Positions 53,430 through 62,176 of a stretch of DNA of 64,000 nucleotides are shown one piece after another; the stretch's first letter is position 1; every line of letters begins with the position of its first letter. The notes below the pieces were generated by a model that saw nothing but the letters and a program-made list of their open reading frames with translations, searched no databases and had not been told where the DNA came from. The stretch covers positions 21,803-85,802 of the forward strand of contig NZ_DFBS01000035.1 in NCBI RefSeq assembly GCF_002366715.1, written 5' to 3'. This stretch comes from Halomonas sp. UBA3074 (GTDB lineage: Bacteria > Pseudomonadota > Gammaproteobacteria > Pseudomonadales > Halomonadaceae). The translations under genes and the position numbers were made by a program.

Positions 53430-54728
53430 TCAGGGCGTTAAGTTATCAAACCCGCTCTCTGTCACCGCGACGTTATCTTCAATGCGGATACCCCCGCACG
53501 GAGATAGTTGATCGACAAGACGCCAGTTAATGGGTAACGACGTTTGACGCAGTGGAGCAAGCAGCATCTCGATAAAGTAGAGTCCGGGTTCAATGGTCAC
53601 CACCATGCCAGGGGCAAGCGTGCGTGTTAAGCGTAGGGCTGGGTGTTCATCTGGCGCAGGCGCTGGTGAGCCGTCTGAGTGGCGCAGGCCTGCGACATCA
53701 TGAACTTGTAAGCCCAGCGAATGACCTAAGCCGTGAGGGCAGAAAGCGCGCGTTACGCCTTCAGCAACGGCTTGCTCTGCCGTGCCTTGGAATAAGTCGT
53801 AAGCTACCAAAATGTCAGCGAGATGATGATGCATCTGTTCATGAAGCGTCACAAAGCTGACACCCGGCGAAACACTTTTAACTAGCTTATCCTTCAGGCC
53901 ATGCATCGCCGTTACAAGCTCGTCAAATAGTGAGGGGGCATCGGGCCCCGCGTAGGCACGGGTGATATCAGCACAGTATCCACGAAACCGGCGGCCTGCA
54001 TCCACTAACAAGCTATAACGCTGTTTAGGCGCGCTAAGGTCATAATGTTGGTAATGCAAAACGCCCGCGTGTGAATTCATGCCAATAATATTCTGGTAAG
54101 GGACGTTGGATTCGCGCTGACGGCTGGCGGCTAAGTAAGCTAATTGAATGTCGAGTTCACTGGAGGCGCCAATGAAAGCCGCATGAGATGCTTGGTGCCC
54201 GGCTATCGCCAAGCGGTTGGCTTCACGCAGGCAGGCAATCTCATAGGGCGTTTTGAATAGCCGAAGCTCATCAAGCGCTTTGACCAATAAGTCAGGCTGT
54301 CGCTCTGCTGCTAATGCCTGCTGAGCGTTTGAGGTAAGTCGCTCGACATCGCCCATCACTGCTGCGTTGCCGACCAGTGGGGGTGAAATCTTATCACTGC
54401 AGAAGTGAACATCGAATTCAGCAACCCAAGGCTCTTCAGGGAGATGCGTCGGGAGATGCCAAAAATCTGCGGGTGCGTAGAGGTATAGCTGGGGGCGTTC
54501 GTGGGGCTGAATAATCAGCCAGCTGTGCTGCACATCGGCTAAGCCCACCCAGTGCATGAAATGGCCGTAGGTTTGAAAGGGCGGCATATGGTCGTCAGCA
54601 AAATGGACGCTAGCGTGACCACTATAGATCGCTAAGCTATCAAACCCTTGATCGGTCAATATCGCCGTATAGGCGCGCTGAAGATGGGCAATATGCGCTT
54701 GCTGCAGGTTGAATAGGGTGGTTGACAT
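53430..54728 (-). CDS. pepQ: Xaa-Pro dipeptidase (M24 family, PepQ-like)
   Basis: 432 residues from the ATG at 54728. The C-terminal pita-bread domain has metal ligands in LLVDAGRRFRGYCADITRAY (D, D), PHGLGHSLGLQVHD (H), TIEPGLYF (E) and GGIRIEDNVAV (E). Cleaves X-Pro dipeptides in the cytoplasm. It follows lysR and the dipeptide transporter genes on the same strand, which fits dipeptide use. Confidence 0.9.
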   Translation of the reverse strand: MSTTLFNLQQAHIAHLQRAYTAILTDQGFDSLAIYSGHASVHFADDHMPPFQTYGHFMHWVGLADVQHSWLIIQPHERPQLYLYAPADFWHLPTHLPEEPWVAEFDVHFCSDKISPPLVGNAAVMGDVERLTSNAQQALAAERQPDLLVKALDELRLFKTPYEIACLREANRLAIAGHQASHAAFIGASSELDIQLAYLAASRQRESNVPYQNIIGMNSHAGVLHYQHYDLSAPKQRYSLLVDAGRRFRGYCADITRAYAGPDAPSLFDELVTAMHGLKDKLVKSVSPGVSFVTLHEQMHHHLADILVAYDLFQGTAEQAVAEGVTRAFCPHGLGHSLGLQVHDVAGLRHSDGSPAPAPDEHPALRLTRTLAPGMVVTIEPGLYFIEMLLAPLRQTSLPINWRLVDQLSPCGGIRIEDNVAVTESGFDNLTP

Positions 54729-54769
54729 GCAAACCGTGTCCTTTCTCAAGTAAGCTTTTAAAGACGGCT

Positions 54770-55681
54770 TTAAGTCCGTGGAGTGACCAGTTCACTCCAA
54801 AAACCGTCGAGTTCTGCATGATGATGGCTTTGGTGGCGGTATAGCCGGAGCTCCATAGGTACATCCCAACGGCTATCGCCCGCTCTTACTAAAGTCCCTT
54901 GGGCAAGTTCTGCAGCGACATTGCGCTCAGGCAGCCAGCTCATGCCGTACCCAAGCAGCACCAGCTCTTTAATACCCGCCGCGTAGAGGTTTTCACTCTG
55001 TGCGGTTAAATAAGTGCTTTGTGGCAGCCTGGCTAAATGCGCTTTAACGGCAGAGCCGAGGAGCCCCCGTTTAGGGTAGGCAAGCCACGGCGCCGGTTGA
55101 TGCCGGGTGCCTGGCAGTAGCGCACAAGGAATTCCTTCCGCCGTTAACCCAGTCACCGGGACCAGCCTTTCATGCCCAATGACCCGATAGGTGCATGCGC
55201 TGGTATCGATCTCTAAATCGCAGCGCCCAATCGGCCAATAGCAAATGGCGAGATCACACTCAGCGCGTGCGAGGGCTTGAAAATAGTCGCTAGCTACCCA
55301 TCCTGTGGCCCGTAAATAGGGCTGTACGCGATCCTGCCAGCCTGTGGATGCCAGCCATTCCGGTAAAAAATGAGGCAACAGACTTTGCGGTGCAGCGACC
55401 ATAATGCGCCGTTGCTGGCCAGCATTGATTTCCCGCACGCGGTCACGTGTGAGCCGCACACGCTCGGTCACCTGTTCGCACAAGGTCAAAAACTCCTCGC
55501 CAGCGGGGGTGAGCGAGAGTGGTAGCGTTTGACGATTAATCAGCGTTACCCCCATCTCCTCCTCAAGCAATTTAATCCGCCGGGAGAAGGTGGGCTGGGT
55601 AACATGTTGATCATCTGCTGCGCGGGAGAAGTGCCGTGTTCTGGCCAGGGCGATAAAGTCTTCTAGCCAGCGAATTTCCAT
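54770..55681 (-). CDS. LysR family transcriptional regulator
   Basis: 303 residues. N-terminal winged HTH with DFIALARTRHFSRAADDQHV, then TQPTFSRRIKLLEEEMGVTL; C-terminal effector domain (RRIMVAAPQSLLPHFLPEWL). Sits between the transporter genes and pepQ in the same direction, so it probably regulates dipeptide uptake and use. Confidence 0.9.
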   Translation of the reverse strand: MEIRWLEDFIALARTRHFSRAADDQHVTQPTFSRRIKLLEEEMGVTLINRQTLPLSLTPAGEEFLTLCEQVTERVRLTRDRVREINAGQQRRIMVAAPQSLLPHFLPEWLASTGWQDRVQPYLRATGWVASDYFQALARAECDLAICYWPIGRCDLEIDTSACTYRVIGHERLVPVTGLTAEGIPCALLPGTRHQPAPWLAYPKRGLLGSAVKAHLARLPQSTYLTAQSENLYAAGIKELVLLGYGMSWLPERNVAAELAQGTLVRAGDSRWDVPMELRLYRHQSHHHAELDGFWSELVTPRT

Positions 55682-55730
55682 GCTTTACCTCTCCGCGCCT
55701 TGGCTCGCTGTAGGGTGATTGGCGCCTTGC

Positions 55731-56804
55731 TCATAGGCGCCCCTCCTCAACAGCGTGGCACGCCACACGCGTTCCGTCATCTTGGGTTTGCAACAGCGGT
55801 ATTTCCTGCTTACAGCGCGCGTTGGCATGCGGGCAGCGGCCATGAAATACACAGCCACTGGGCAAATTAACCGGGGTGGGCACTTCACCGGTGAGGCGAA
55901 TATGCTGTGGACGGTCATCCTTTAAGCGTGGAATGGCCGAGAGTAGCGCCTGCGTATAAGGGTGGCGTGGTTTATCAAACAGCGTTGCCGTCGTGGCAAT
56001 TTCACATACCGTTCCTAAATACATGACCGCCACACGGGTACCAAAGTGCTCGACCACCGCTAAGTCGTGGGTGATGAACAAGTAGGTGAGGTTGCGCTCT
56101 TGCTGGGCTTCCATCAGCAGGTTGAGCACCTGGGCTTGAATCGAGACGTCGAGCGCAGAAATAGGCTCATCGGCGACGATAAACTCAGGATCCACGGCCA
56201 GTGCGCGCGCAATGGCAATACGCTGGCGCTGGCCACCGGAAAATTCATGCCCAAAGCGCTTGCCCCAATCCGGGTCAATACCTACCGAGCGCATGACCTC
56301 TTCCACTTTGTCGAGAACCTGCGGTCGTTTCCATTCAGGATGGTGCAGCCGTAGCGGCTCTTCCAGCGTTTGCTGAATCGTCATACGAGGATTGAGCGAC
56401 GCATAAGGGTTTTGAAAGATCATCTGCATGCGTTTGCGGTACGGCAGTAACTGACGCGAGGTTAAGTTATCGATACGCTGTCCGTCGTAGCGAATCTCGC
56501 CCTCAGAGGGTGTCAAAAGCCCCATTACCGTGCGTGCCACTGTCGACTTACCGCAACCTGATTCGCCAACGACACATAACGCTTCGCCGCGCTTGATATC
56601 CAGGTTAACGCCGTTAATCGCGTGAACATGCTCTTGGTGGCGAACCAGCTTGCCACCCTTAAAGCGCAGTTGCTCTAGAAAGTCCCCCGAGAGCGAAAAG
56701 CGTTTTTTCAGCGCGCGAATCTGCAGCAACGAATCAGCGCTCTCTTCGTTTTCATGGTGAGTAGGCATCGGGTTGTCCGTCATCGCCTCAGCGTGTGCAC
56801 TCAT
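55731..56804 (-). CDS. dppF: Dipeptide/oligopeptide ABC transporter ATPase (DppF-like)
   Basis: 357 residues. Walker A GESGCGKST (about 79-87), signature FSGGQRQRIAIARA, Walker B FIVADEPISALD, and a C-terminal cysteine-containing oligopeptide domain (SGCVFHGRCPHANARCKQE). Overlaps dppD by four bases. Confidence 0.9.
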   Translation of the reverse strand: MSAHAEAMTDNPMPTHHENEESADSLLQIRALKKRFSLSGDFLEQLRFKGGKLVRHQEHVHAINGVNLDIKRGEALCVVGESGCGKSTVARTVMGLLTPSEGEIRYDGQRIDNLTSRQLLPYRKRMQMIFQNPYASLNPRMTIQQTLEEPLRLHHPEWKRPQVLDKVEEVMRSVGIDPDWGKRFGHEFSGGQRQRIAIARALAVDPEFIVADEPISALDVSIQAQVLNLLMEAQQERNLTYLFITHDLAVVEHFGTRVAVMYLGTVCEIATTATLFDKPRHPYTQALLSAIPRLKDDRPQHIRLTGEVPTPVNLPSGCVFHGRCPHANARCKQEIPLLQTQDDGTRVACHAVEEGRL

Positions 56805-57817
56805 GAGGTTTCCTCCTTCAAGCGGCGATCTTCGAGCATTTCAGCCACCATATGGCATGCCACGCGGCAGTTGCCGGAGTCGACGAACTCTGGCACTTGC
56901 TGGGTGCAGGCGGGGCGGGGCTGGCCATCGGCACGATTGATAAAATCGCAGCGTGGATGAAACGCGCAGCCGCTGGGCAGGTTAGAAAGCGAGGGCATGC
57001 TGCCGCGAATCTGATTGAGCTTTTCCCCTGGCGTTGCCATCTGCGGTAGAGCGTTGATCAACCCTTGGGTATAAGGGTGTTGCGGGTCATTAATGATTTC
57101 ACGCGTGGGCCCTTGCTCGATCACTCGGCCAGCGTACATGACTAGCATCCGCTGGGTGACCTGGCTGACCACGCCCAGGTCGTGGGTGATCAAAATAAGC
57201 CCCACATTGTGTTGCTCGCAGAGTTCAAGCAGCAACGCCATAATCTCGGCTTGGATCGTGACGTCAAGCGCTGTGGTCGGCTCATCGGCAATGATGATGT
57301 CCGGGTCGAGCAGCAGGGCGATAGCGATGATGATGCGCTGGCGCATCCCGCCTGAAAGCTCATGAGGATATTGATCCAAGCGTGTTTCAGGGGAGGGGAT
57401 TTGTACCTGACGCAGTTTGTCCAGCGCAATGCCACGAGCCTCCTTGGAGGAAATGCGCCGGTGCGCCTTCAAACACTCGACCATTTGCTCGCCGATAGAG
57501 AGCACTGGGTTAAGCGTCATCATAGGGTCTTGAAAGATCATCGAAATGCGGTTGCCGCGGACTTTGCGCAGGCCGCGCTCCGACATGCGGTTGAGCACTT
57601 GGCCATCAATATTGACGCTACCGCCGGCGATAAATCCCGGCTTGGCTATCAAGTTGAGCAGCGAAAAAGCCGCTACGGATTTCCCAGCGCCGGACTCACC
57701 GACGATGCCCAAGCGCTCACCGCGCTCAAGGGTAAACGTAATGTCCCGCAGAGCGTGGACTTCTCCCTGACGCAGCGCAAAGCGGACATCAAGGTTATTG
57801 ACTTCAAGTAGTGCCAT
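56801..57817 (-). CDS. dppD: Dipeptide/oligopeptide ABC transporter ATPase (DppD-like)
   Basis: 338 residues. Walker A GESGAGKSV (about 39-47), signature LSGGMRQRIIIAIA, Walker B IIIADEPTTALD, and the C-terminal Cys motif SGCAFHPRCDFI. Pairs with DppF. Seven bases after dppC. Confidence 0.9.
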   Translation of the reverse strand: MALLEVNNLDVRFALRQGEVHALRDITFTLERGERLGIVGESGAGKSVAAFSLLNLIAKPGFIAGGSVNIDGQVLNRMSERGLRKVRGNRISMIFQDPMMTLNPVLSIGEQMVECLKAHRRISSKEARGIALDKLRQVQIPSPETRLDQYPHELSGGMRQRIIIAIALLLDPDIIIADEPTTALDVTIQAEIMALLLELCEQHNVGLILITHDLGVVSQVTQRMLVMYAGRVIEQGPTREIINDPQHPYTQGLINALPQMATPGEKLNQIRGSMPSLSNLPSGCAFHPRCDFINRADGQPRPACTQQVPEFVDSGNCRVACHMVAEMLEDRRLKEETS

Positions 57818-57824
57818 GGTGTCC

Positions 57825-58781
57825 TCAGCCTTTGTAGAGTCGTGGGTTCATGACATCACGCAGCCAATCACCGAGTAGATTGATCGACAGCACCAGCACC
57901 ACCAGTACCGCCCCTGGAATTAACGTAATCCACCAGGAGCCTGACTGGATGTAGTCAAAGCCCGATTTAATCAATGAGCCTAATGAGGGGTGCGTTTCCG
58001 GCATGCCCAGGCCCAAAAACGACAGGGCTGCTTCAGAAATAATGGCGTTGGCAATCTGTACGGTCGAGATAACGAAGATTGGTGACATCGTATTGGGCAA
58101 TACGTGGCGGAACATTATCCGCTTGCTCCGCAGCCCCATCACGCGGGCGGCGTCTACGTACTCTTTATTCTTCTCGGCCAGTACCGAAGCGCGCACGGTA
58201 CGCGCGTACTGCGGCCATTCGGCCAAGCCGATAATCAGGATCAGCATCATGACCGCGTATTGGCTATAAAAGGCGCTGCCCATGGTGGCCTTGACCAAGG
58301 CGCCTACGACGATAGCGACCATTAGCGTCGAGAAAGAGAGCTGAATATCCGCCAGGCGCATCAAAATAGTATCGATGCGACCGCCGAGATAGCCCGCCAT
58401 CAGGCCGAAAGTGACCCCTAGCAGCGCCTGCAAAATAACCGCGCCAAAGCCGATCAGCAGTGAAACGCGCGTGCCATATAACACGATTGACCAAAGATCC
58501 CGCCCTTGGGCGTCAGTGCCTAATGAGTAGCGCTCATCGGCACCATCAATCCAGAAAGGCGGCAGCTCTGACGCCATGATATCGATCTGTGCCAGGTCAT
58601 AAGGGTTGGTTGGCGCCAGCAGCGGGGAGGCAAACGCAGCGATGACCATACAGATAAACACGGCCAAGCAGAGCTGGGCGGTGCGGTCACGCTTGAAGCT
58701 GTACCACATGTAGGAGTCGCGCAGGCGCTCCCAGCGGCTGGGTGTGGCGCTCGCTGGGGAGGAGTTAGTTGAAGTGCTCAT
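57825..58781 (-). CDS. dppC: Dipeptide ABC transporter permease (DppC-like)
   Basis: 318 residues. Six transmembrane helices and the coupling motif YVDAARVMGLRSKRIMFRHV, then LPNTMSPI, near residue 200. An N-terminal Ser/Thr-rich cytoplasmic stretch precedes the first helix. Overlaps dppB by four bases. Confidence 0.91.
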   Translation of the reverse strand: MSTSTNSSPASATPSRWERLRDSYMWYSFKRDRTAQLCLAVFICMVIAAFASPLLAPTNPYDLAQIDIMASELPPFWIDGADERYSLGTDAQGRDLWSIVLYGTRVSLLIGFGAVILQALLGVTFGLMAGYLGGRIDTILMRLADIQLSFSTLMVAIVVGALVKATMGSAFYSQYAVMMLILIIGLAEWPQYARTVRASVLAEKNKEYVDAARVMGLRSKRIMFRHVLPNTMSPIFVISTVQIANAIISEAALSFLGLGMPETHPSLGSLIKSGFDYIQSGSWWITLIPGAVLVVLVLSINLLGDWLRDVMNPRLYKG

Positions 58782-59827
58782 GCGGGCTTCCCAGTCAGTT
58801 TAACGGTGGGGTTCACCATGCCGTAGATAAGATCCACGATGGTGTTGGTGACGACAAAGATCACGCCGACGATCATTAAGTAAGTCACGATTAGCGGAAT
58901 GTCAGCATGATTGATCGCATCCAAAAACATCAAGCCCATGCCCGGCCATTGGAAGACAGTCTCGGTTAAAATGGTATAGGCCACCATGGTGCCGATCTGC
59001 ACGCCACCCACGGTAATCACCGGTAGCATGGTGTTTTTAAGCGCATGAACGAAATAGACACGGCGCATTGAGATACCTTTGGCACGTGCGTATTTCACAT
59101 ACTCTGACTGCATGACTTCCATCATTTCGGCGCGAATCAAGCGAATAAATAGCGGTAGCATGATGGAGGCCAGGGAAACTGCTGGCAGCACCAGATGCTG
59201 TAAACCGTTCCAGGTCGCCAGGTTGGTATCCCAGTTACCTACTACATTGACCAATTCATACCCGCGTCCAAACGATGGCATATTTCCTTCGGTCGAGAAG
59301 AAATCATTTAGCCAAGCGCCCCAGCCGGTACTTTCGGGGAATAGCGTGACGGTTACACCAATCGCAAAAATTTGAATAAGCACGATGGCGGTCAAAAATA
59401 CCGGAATCGAAATGCCAATAATGGAGACGCCCATAAACAATCGTGAAATCGGTGAGCGGGGTTTAATCGCGCTGTATACACCGATCGGCACTGAAAAAAT
59501 GACAATAATCAGCGTGGCGGCAAACACCAACTCCAGCGTGGCGGGTAAGTGACGAGCAATGACTTCTAAGGCCGGTTCACGGTAAAAATAAGAGTAGCCA
59601 AAATCGCCCTGTACAGCGTTTTTAGCAAAGCGCGCGTATTGCACCAGGAAGGGATCATTCAGACCTAGGCGCTCACGAATTTCTTCGCGCTCGCTTTCTG
59701 GCACTGACTGGCCGACCATCTGTTGCACGGGGTCACCCAGGTTATCCTGGATGGCGAAGGCCAGCACGCTGATGACAAACATCACCAAAACCGCGTGCAT
59801 CAGCCGCTTGATTAAAAAGGCAATCAT
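58778..59827 (-). CDS. dppB: Dipeptide ABC transporter permease (DppB-like)
   Basis: 349 residues from the ATG at 59827; the longer frame to 59911 is unlikely. It starts MIAFLIKRLMHAVLVMFVIS, then DPVQQMVGQSVPESEREEIR and LGLNDPFLVQYARF, typical of family DppB. Coupling loop EYVKYARAKGISMRRVYFVH. First intact gene of the operon after the broken binding-protein gene. Confidence 0.91.
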   Translation of the reverse strand: MIAFLIKRLMHAVLVMFVISVLAFAIQDNLGDPVQQMVGQSVPESEREEIRERLGLNDPFLVQYARFAKNAVQGDFGYSYFYREPALEVIARHLPATLELVFAATLIIVIFSVPIGVYSAIKPRSPISRLFMGVSIIGISIPVFLTAIVLIQIFAIGVTVTLFPESTGWGAWLNDFFSTEGNMPSFGRGYELVNVVGNWDTNLATWNGLQHLVLPAVSLASIMLPLFIRLIRAEMMEVMQSEYVKYARAKGISMRRVYFVHALKNTMLPVITVGGVQIGTMVAYTILTETVFQWPGMGLMFLDAINHADIPLIVTYLMIVGVIFVVTNTIVDLIYGMVNPTVKLTGKPA

Positions 59828-59914
59828 GGCGTACGCCACCTGTGTGAAGGGTTCATCAAAGGGAGTAGAGAGTGTTCTATCGCATTCAATTGGCCGTTTA
59901 CCGCCAAACAAAAG

Positions 59915-59946
59915 GCTTCGCCCCCTAAGTGCTCAGGGAGCGAAGC
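59915..59946 (-). terminator. Hairpin between dppA remnant and dppB
   Basis: Read on the minus strand, GCTTCGCTCCCT and AGGGGGCGAAGC form a long stem with a short loop, followed by CTTTTGTTTG. It resembles the partial terminators or mRNA-stabilising stems often placed after binding-protein genes in ABC operons. Confidence 0.55.
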
Positions 59947-60010
59947 ATCCATGCAGTGAGTGCTGCAATGATTCGTTTAACGGTTTGCCATCGACATGCG
60001 ATGGAGAGGA

Positions 60011-60637
60011 TTACTCGTCGCTGGCGTCAAGGACCAAGTCGCCCAGGTAGGGGAAGTCGATCGCATTGACCACTGGCTCAACGTCTACGCCATCTCGGGC
60101 GGCATAGGCAAGGTTCTGCCAATGCAGCATTACGAAGCCGACATCTTCGTACAGCATGGCTTCGGCTTCACGCAGCATTTCGTTGCGTTTTTCCAAATCC
60201 GTTTCGCTGTCTGCTTCGGTTACTAGGGCATCAATCTCTTCGTTGCAGTAGCTGCCATAGTTGTACTGACCCGCGCCAGTTTCTTCATCAATGCAGAAGG
60301 AGAGGTACTGGAAGAAGTTGGCGCTGTCTTCGGTATCGGCGTGCCAACCGATCATCGCCATATCGGACTCGCGCGTATCGTATTCAGGCCAGTACTGGGC
60401 CAGCGGCATAGTGCGCAGTTCAACGTCGATATTAATCTGCGCCAACATGTTGGCTACCGCTTGAGCGATTTGCGCATCGTTCACATAACGGTTGTTGGGC
60501 GCGATCATTTCAACGGTGAAGCCATCCTCGTAACCGGCTTCTGCCATTAGTTCTTTCGCGCGTTCAACATCATAGCGTGGCGTTAAGTCTGGGTTATGAC
60601 CAGAGTAGCCTTCGACCCAAAGCGGCCATGCGGGCAC
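60011..60637 (-). pseudogene. dppA: Truncated dipeptide-binding protein (DppA/SBP family 5), C-terminal third
   Basis: About 208 residues matching only the C-terminal part of a roughly 530-residue family-5 binding protein: EGYSGHNPDLTPRYDVERAK, then ELMAEAGYEDGF, WPEYDTRESDMAMIGWHADT and a final VDFPYLGD-like segment (NAIDFPYLGDLVL). In frame, a stop occurs only a few codons upstream of 60637, and no signal peptide or N-terminal lobe follows. The gene has been cut by the junction near 60.64 kb, which also removes the operon's promoter. Confidence 0.88.
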
Positions 60638-60941
60638 AGGCAGTGAGCACGTTCATCCAATATAAGACTGTGCATTTTAATACCTGATGGCTGGTAAGTG
60701 CCTTGGGTCTTTTGGAGTGGCCGGGTGCCACCGGGCCCTGAGTGCAAACGGGTAGCAAAACGGTCAAGATAGGTGGTTCGCCAAGGCCGTCAGAACCCAC
60801 AAAATCCGGGACATATCTATTGTTCAATGACTCTAGCGTGAGTAGCGGTATGCTAATCTTCATCTAAGCTTGGATATGCCTGGGTGGGTTTTTACAGGGG
60901 CCCGCTCCCTAATGCACTAGCCACGTCGTCAAGGAGCGCTT
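60638..60941. other. Junction region without a recognised gene
   Basis: About 300 bases between the broken dppA and the next gene. A minus-strand open frame (60594-60863) runs through the junction but resembles nothing known. No tRNA, integrase, IS end or clear direct repeat was seen. The GC content and codon style differ on the far side. Confidence 0.55.
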
Positions 60942-62159
60942 ATGTCCAAGGTTCGGAATGAGGCCTACACCAAGAAACCCGAAGCCGAAGGGAGCCGGAC
61001 GGTCAACGCATGCCGAAAGGTAGTGGGCTTGGTACCCGCTCCGGAGATGTCCGCTGAGATGGCCAAACAGGTAATCGACCAGTTGCCCGAACTTTTGACC
61101 AACTACGTCGATGACCGGTTGAGTTGGGAGGTGCAACTGGTCGTCGATCCGTTGATTGGCGCTGCAGAGGCTTCCACCGATATCATCGAAAGTATTCTCG
61201 AGTACAAGCGGGATCGGCAGTGGGACTACGCGATCTGTATTACCGATTTGCCGATCTACAAGCATGGGCGCTTCGTGATCGCTGAAACTAGCACGGTGCA
61301 TGGCGTTGCGATGGTCTCATTGCCTGCCTTCGGCATTACCGCGATACGCCGTCGCCTGAGCGAAGCGATTCTGCAACTGGTCAACGAATTGCATCATGGC
61401 AGTTCGGAAGAGGACCGTGCTCGCCAAGAGCAGCGCACCCAGCAATCCGATAAAGTCCACCAGAGCCTGCGTGGCAAAGGCGCCCGGAAACTACTGGGTA
61501 GGCACCTCTACGAGAAGCTGTTCCCGATACGGCGGATAGCGCTACCGGGCAAGGGAGATTCCTTCGACGTACGGTTCATAGCCGATTCAAGGATCAACGG
61601 GAAGCTTCGCATCCTGGCCGGCATGGTGCGCGCCAATCGCCCCTGGACCATCTTTCCTGCTTTCAAGGGCGTCATCGCCGTCGCGTTCGCGACCGGTGCC
61701 TATGGCTTGGTGTTTCCCACACTTTGGCAGCTCAGCGCCAATTATGGCCGGCCACGCCTTGTTCTGCTGATGGGAGTGGCCATGGTGGCCATGATCGCCT
61801 GGATCATTCTTGCCCACGCTCTTTGGGAATCGATAAAAAACGCCCGATCGCCACGCCTGGCTCGCCTCTATAATACGGTCACTGTACTGACGCTAAGTGC
61901 CGGGGTCATATTCTATTACGCGATCCTGCTGGGCCTGTTCTGTTTCACGGTCCTCGTTTTCATTCCGGCCAACATGCTGGAAGCGCAACTTGGCCAAGCG
62001 GCCAGCCTTTTCGATTACACTGCTCTTGCCTGGCTCGCGACTTCGGTTGCCACTATCGCTGGTGCCCTGGGGGCCGGATTGGAAGATGAAGAAACCGTCA
62101 GGAACGCCACTTACGGCTACCGGCAGCGACGCCGCAACCAGGAAGCGAATAAGCGCTGA
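60942..62159 (+). CDS. Membrane protein of unknown function
   Basis: 405 residues. The N-terminal 210 residues are soluble with DYAICITDLPIYKHGRFVIA, which looks like a small alpha/beta core. The C-terminal part has four probable transmembrane helices (about 240-265, 272-292, 315-345, 355-380) and a basic tail (YGYRQRRRNQEANKR). Not recognised; proteins with this layout are sometimes labelled methylene-tetrahydrofolate dehydrogenase, which the sequence does not support. AAGGAG ribosome site. GC-rich codon use unlike the left side. Confidence 0.8.
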   Translation: MSKVRNEAYTKKPEAEGSRTVNACRKVVGLVPAPEMSAEMAKQVIDQLPELLTNYVDDRLSWEVQLVVDPLIGAAEASTDIIESILEYKRDRQWDYAICITDLPIYKHGRFVIAETSTVHGVAMVSLPAFGITAIRRRLSEAILQLVNELHHGSSEEDRARQEQRTQQSDKVHQSLRGKGARKLLGRHLYEKLFPIRRIALPGKGDSFDVRFIADSRINGKLRILAGMVRANRPWTIFPAFKGVIAVAFATGAYGLVFPTLWQLSANYGRPRLVLLMGVAMVAMIAWIILAHALWESIKNARSPRLARLYNTVTVLTLSAGVIFYYAILLGLFCFTVLVFIPANMLEAQLGQAASLFDYTALAWLATSVATIAGALGAGLEDEETVRNATYGYRQRRRNQEANKR

Positions 62160-62176
62160 CAATTCTGTTTTTGTGA

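Noticed and set aside
60594..60863. Minus-strand open frame of 89 codons crossing the dppA junction
   Set aside because: Runs out of frame through the start of the dppA remnant and resembles nothing known; more likely a chance frame at the join than a gene or transposase piece.
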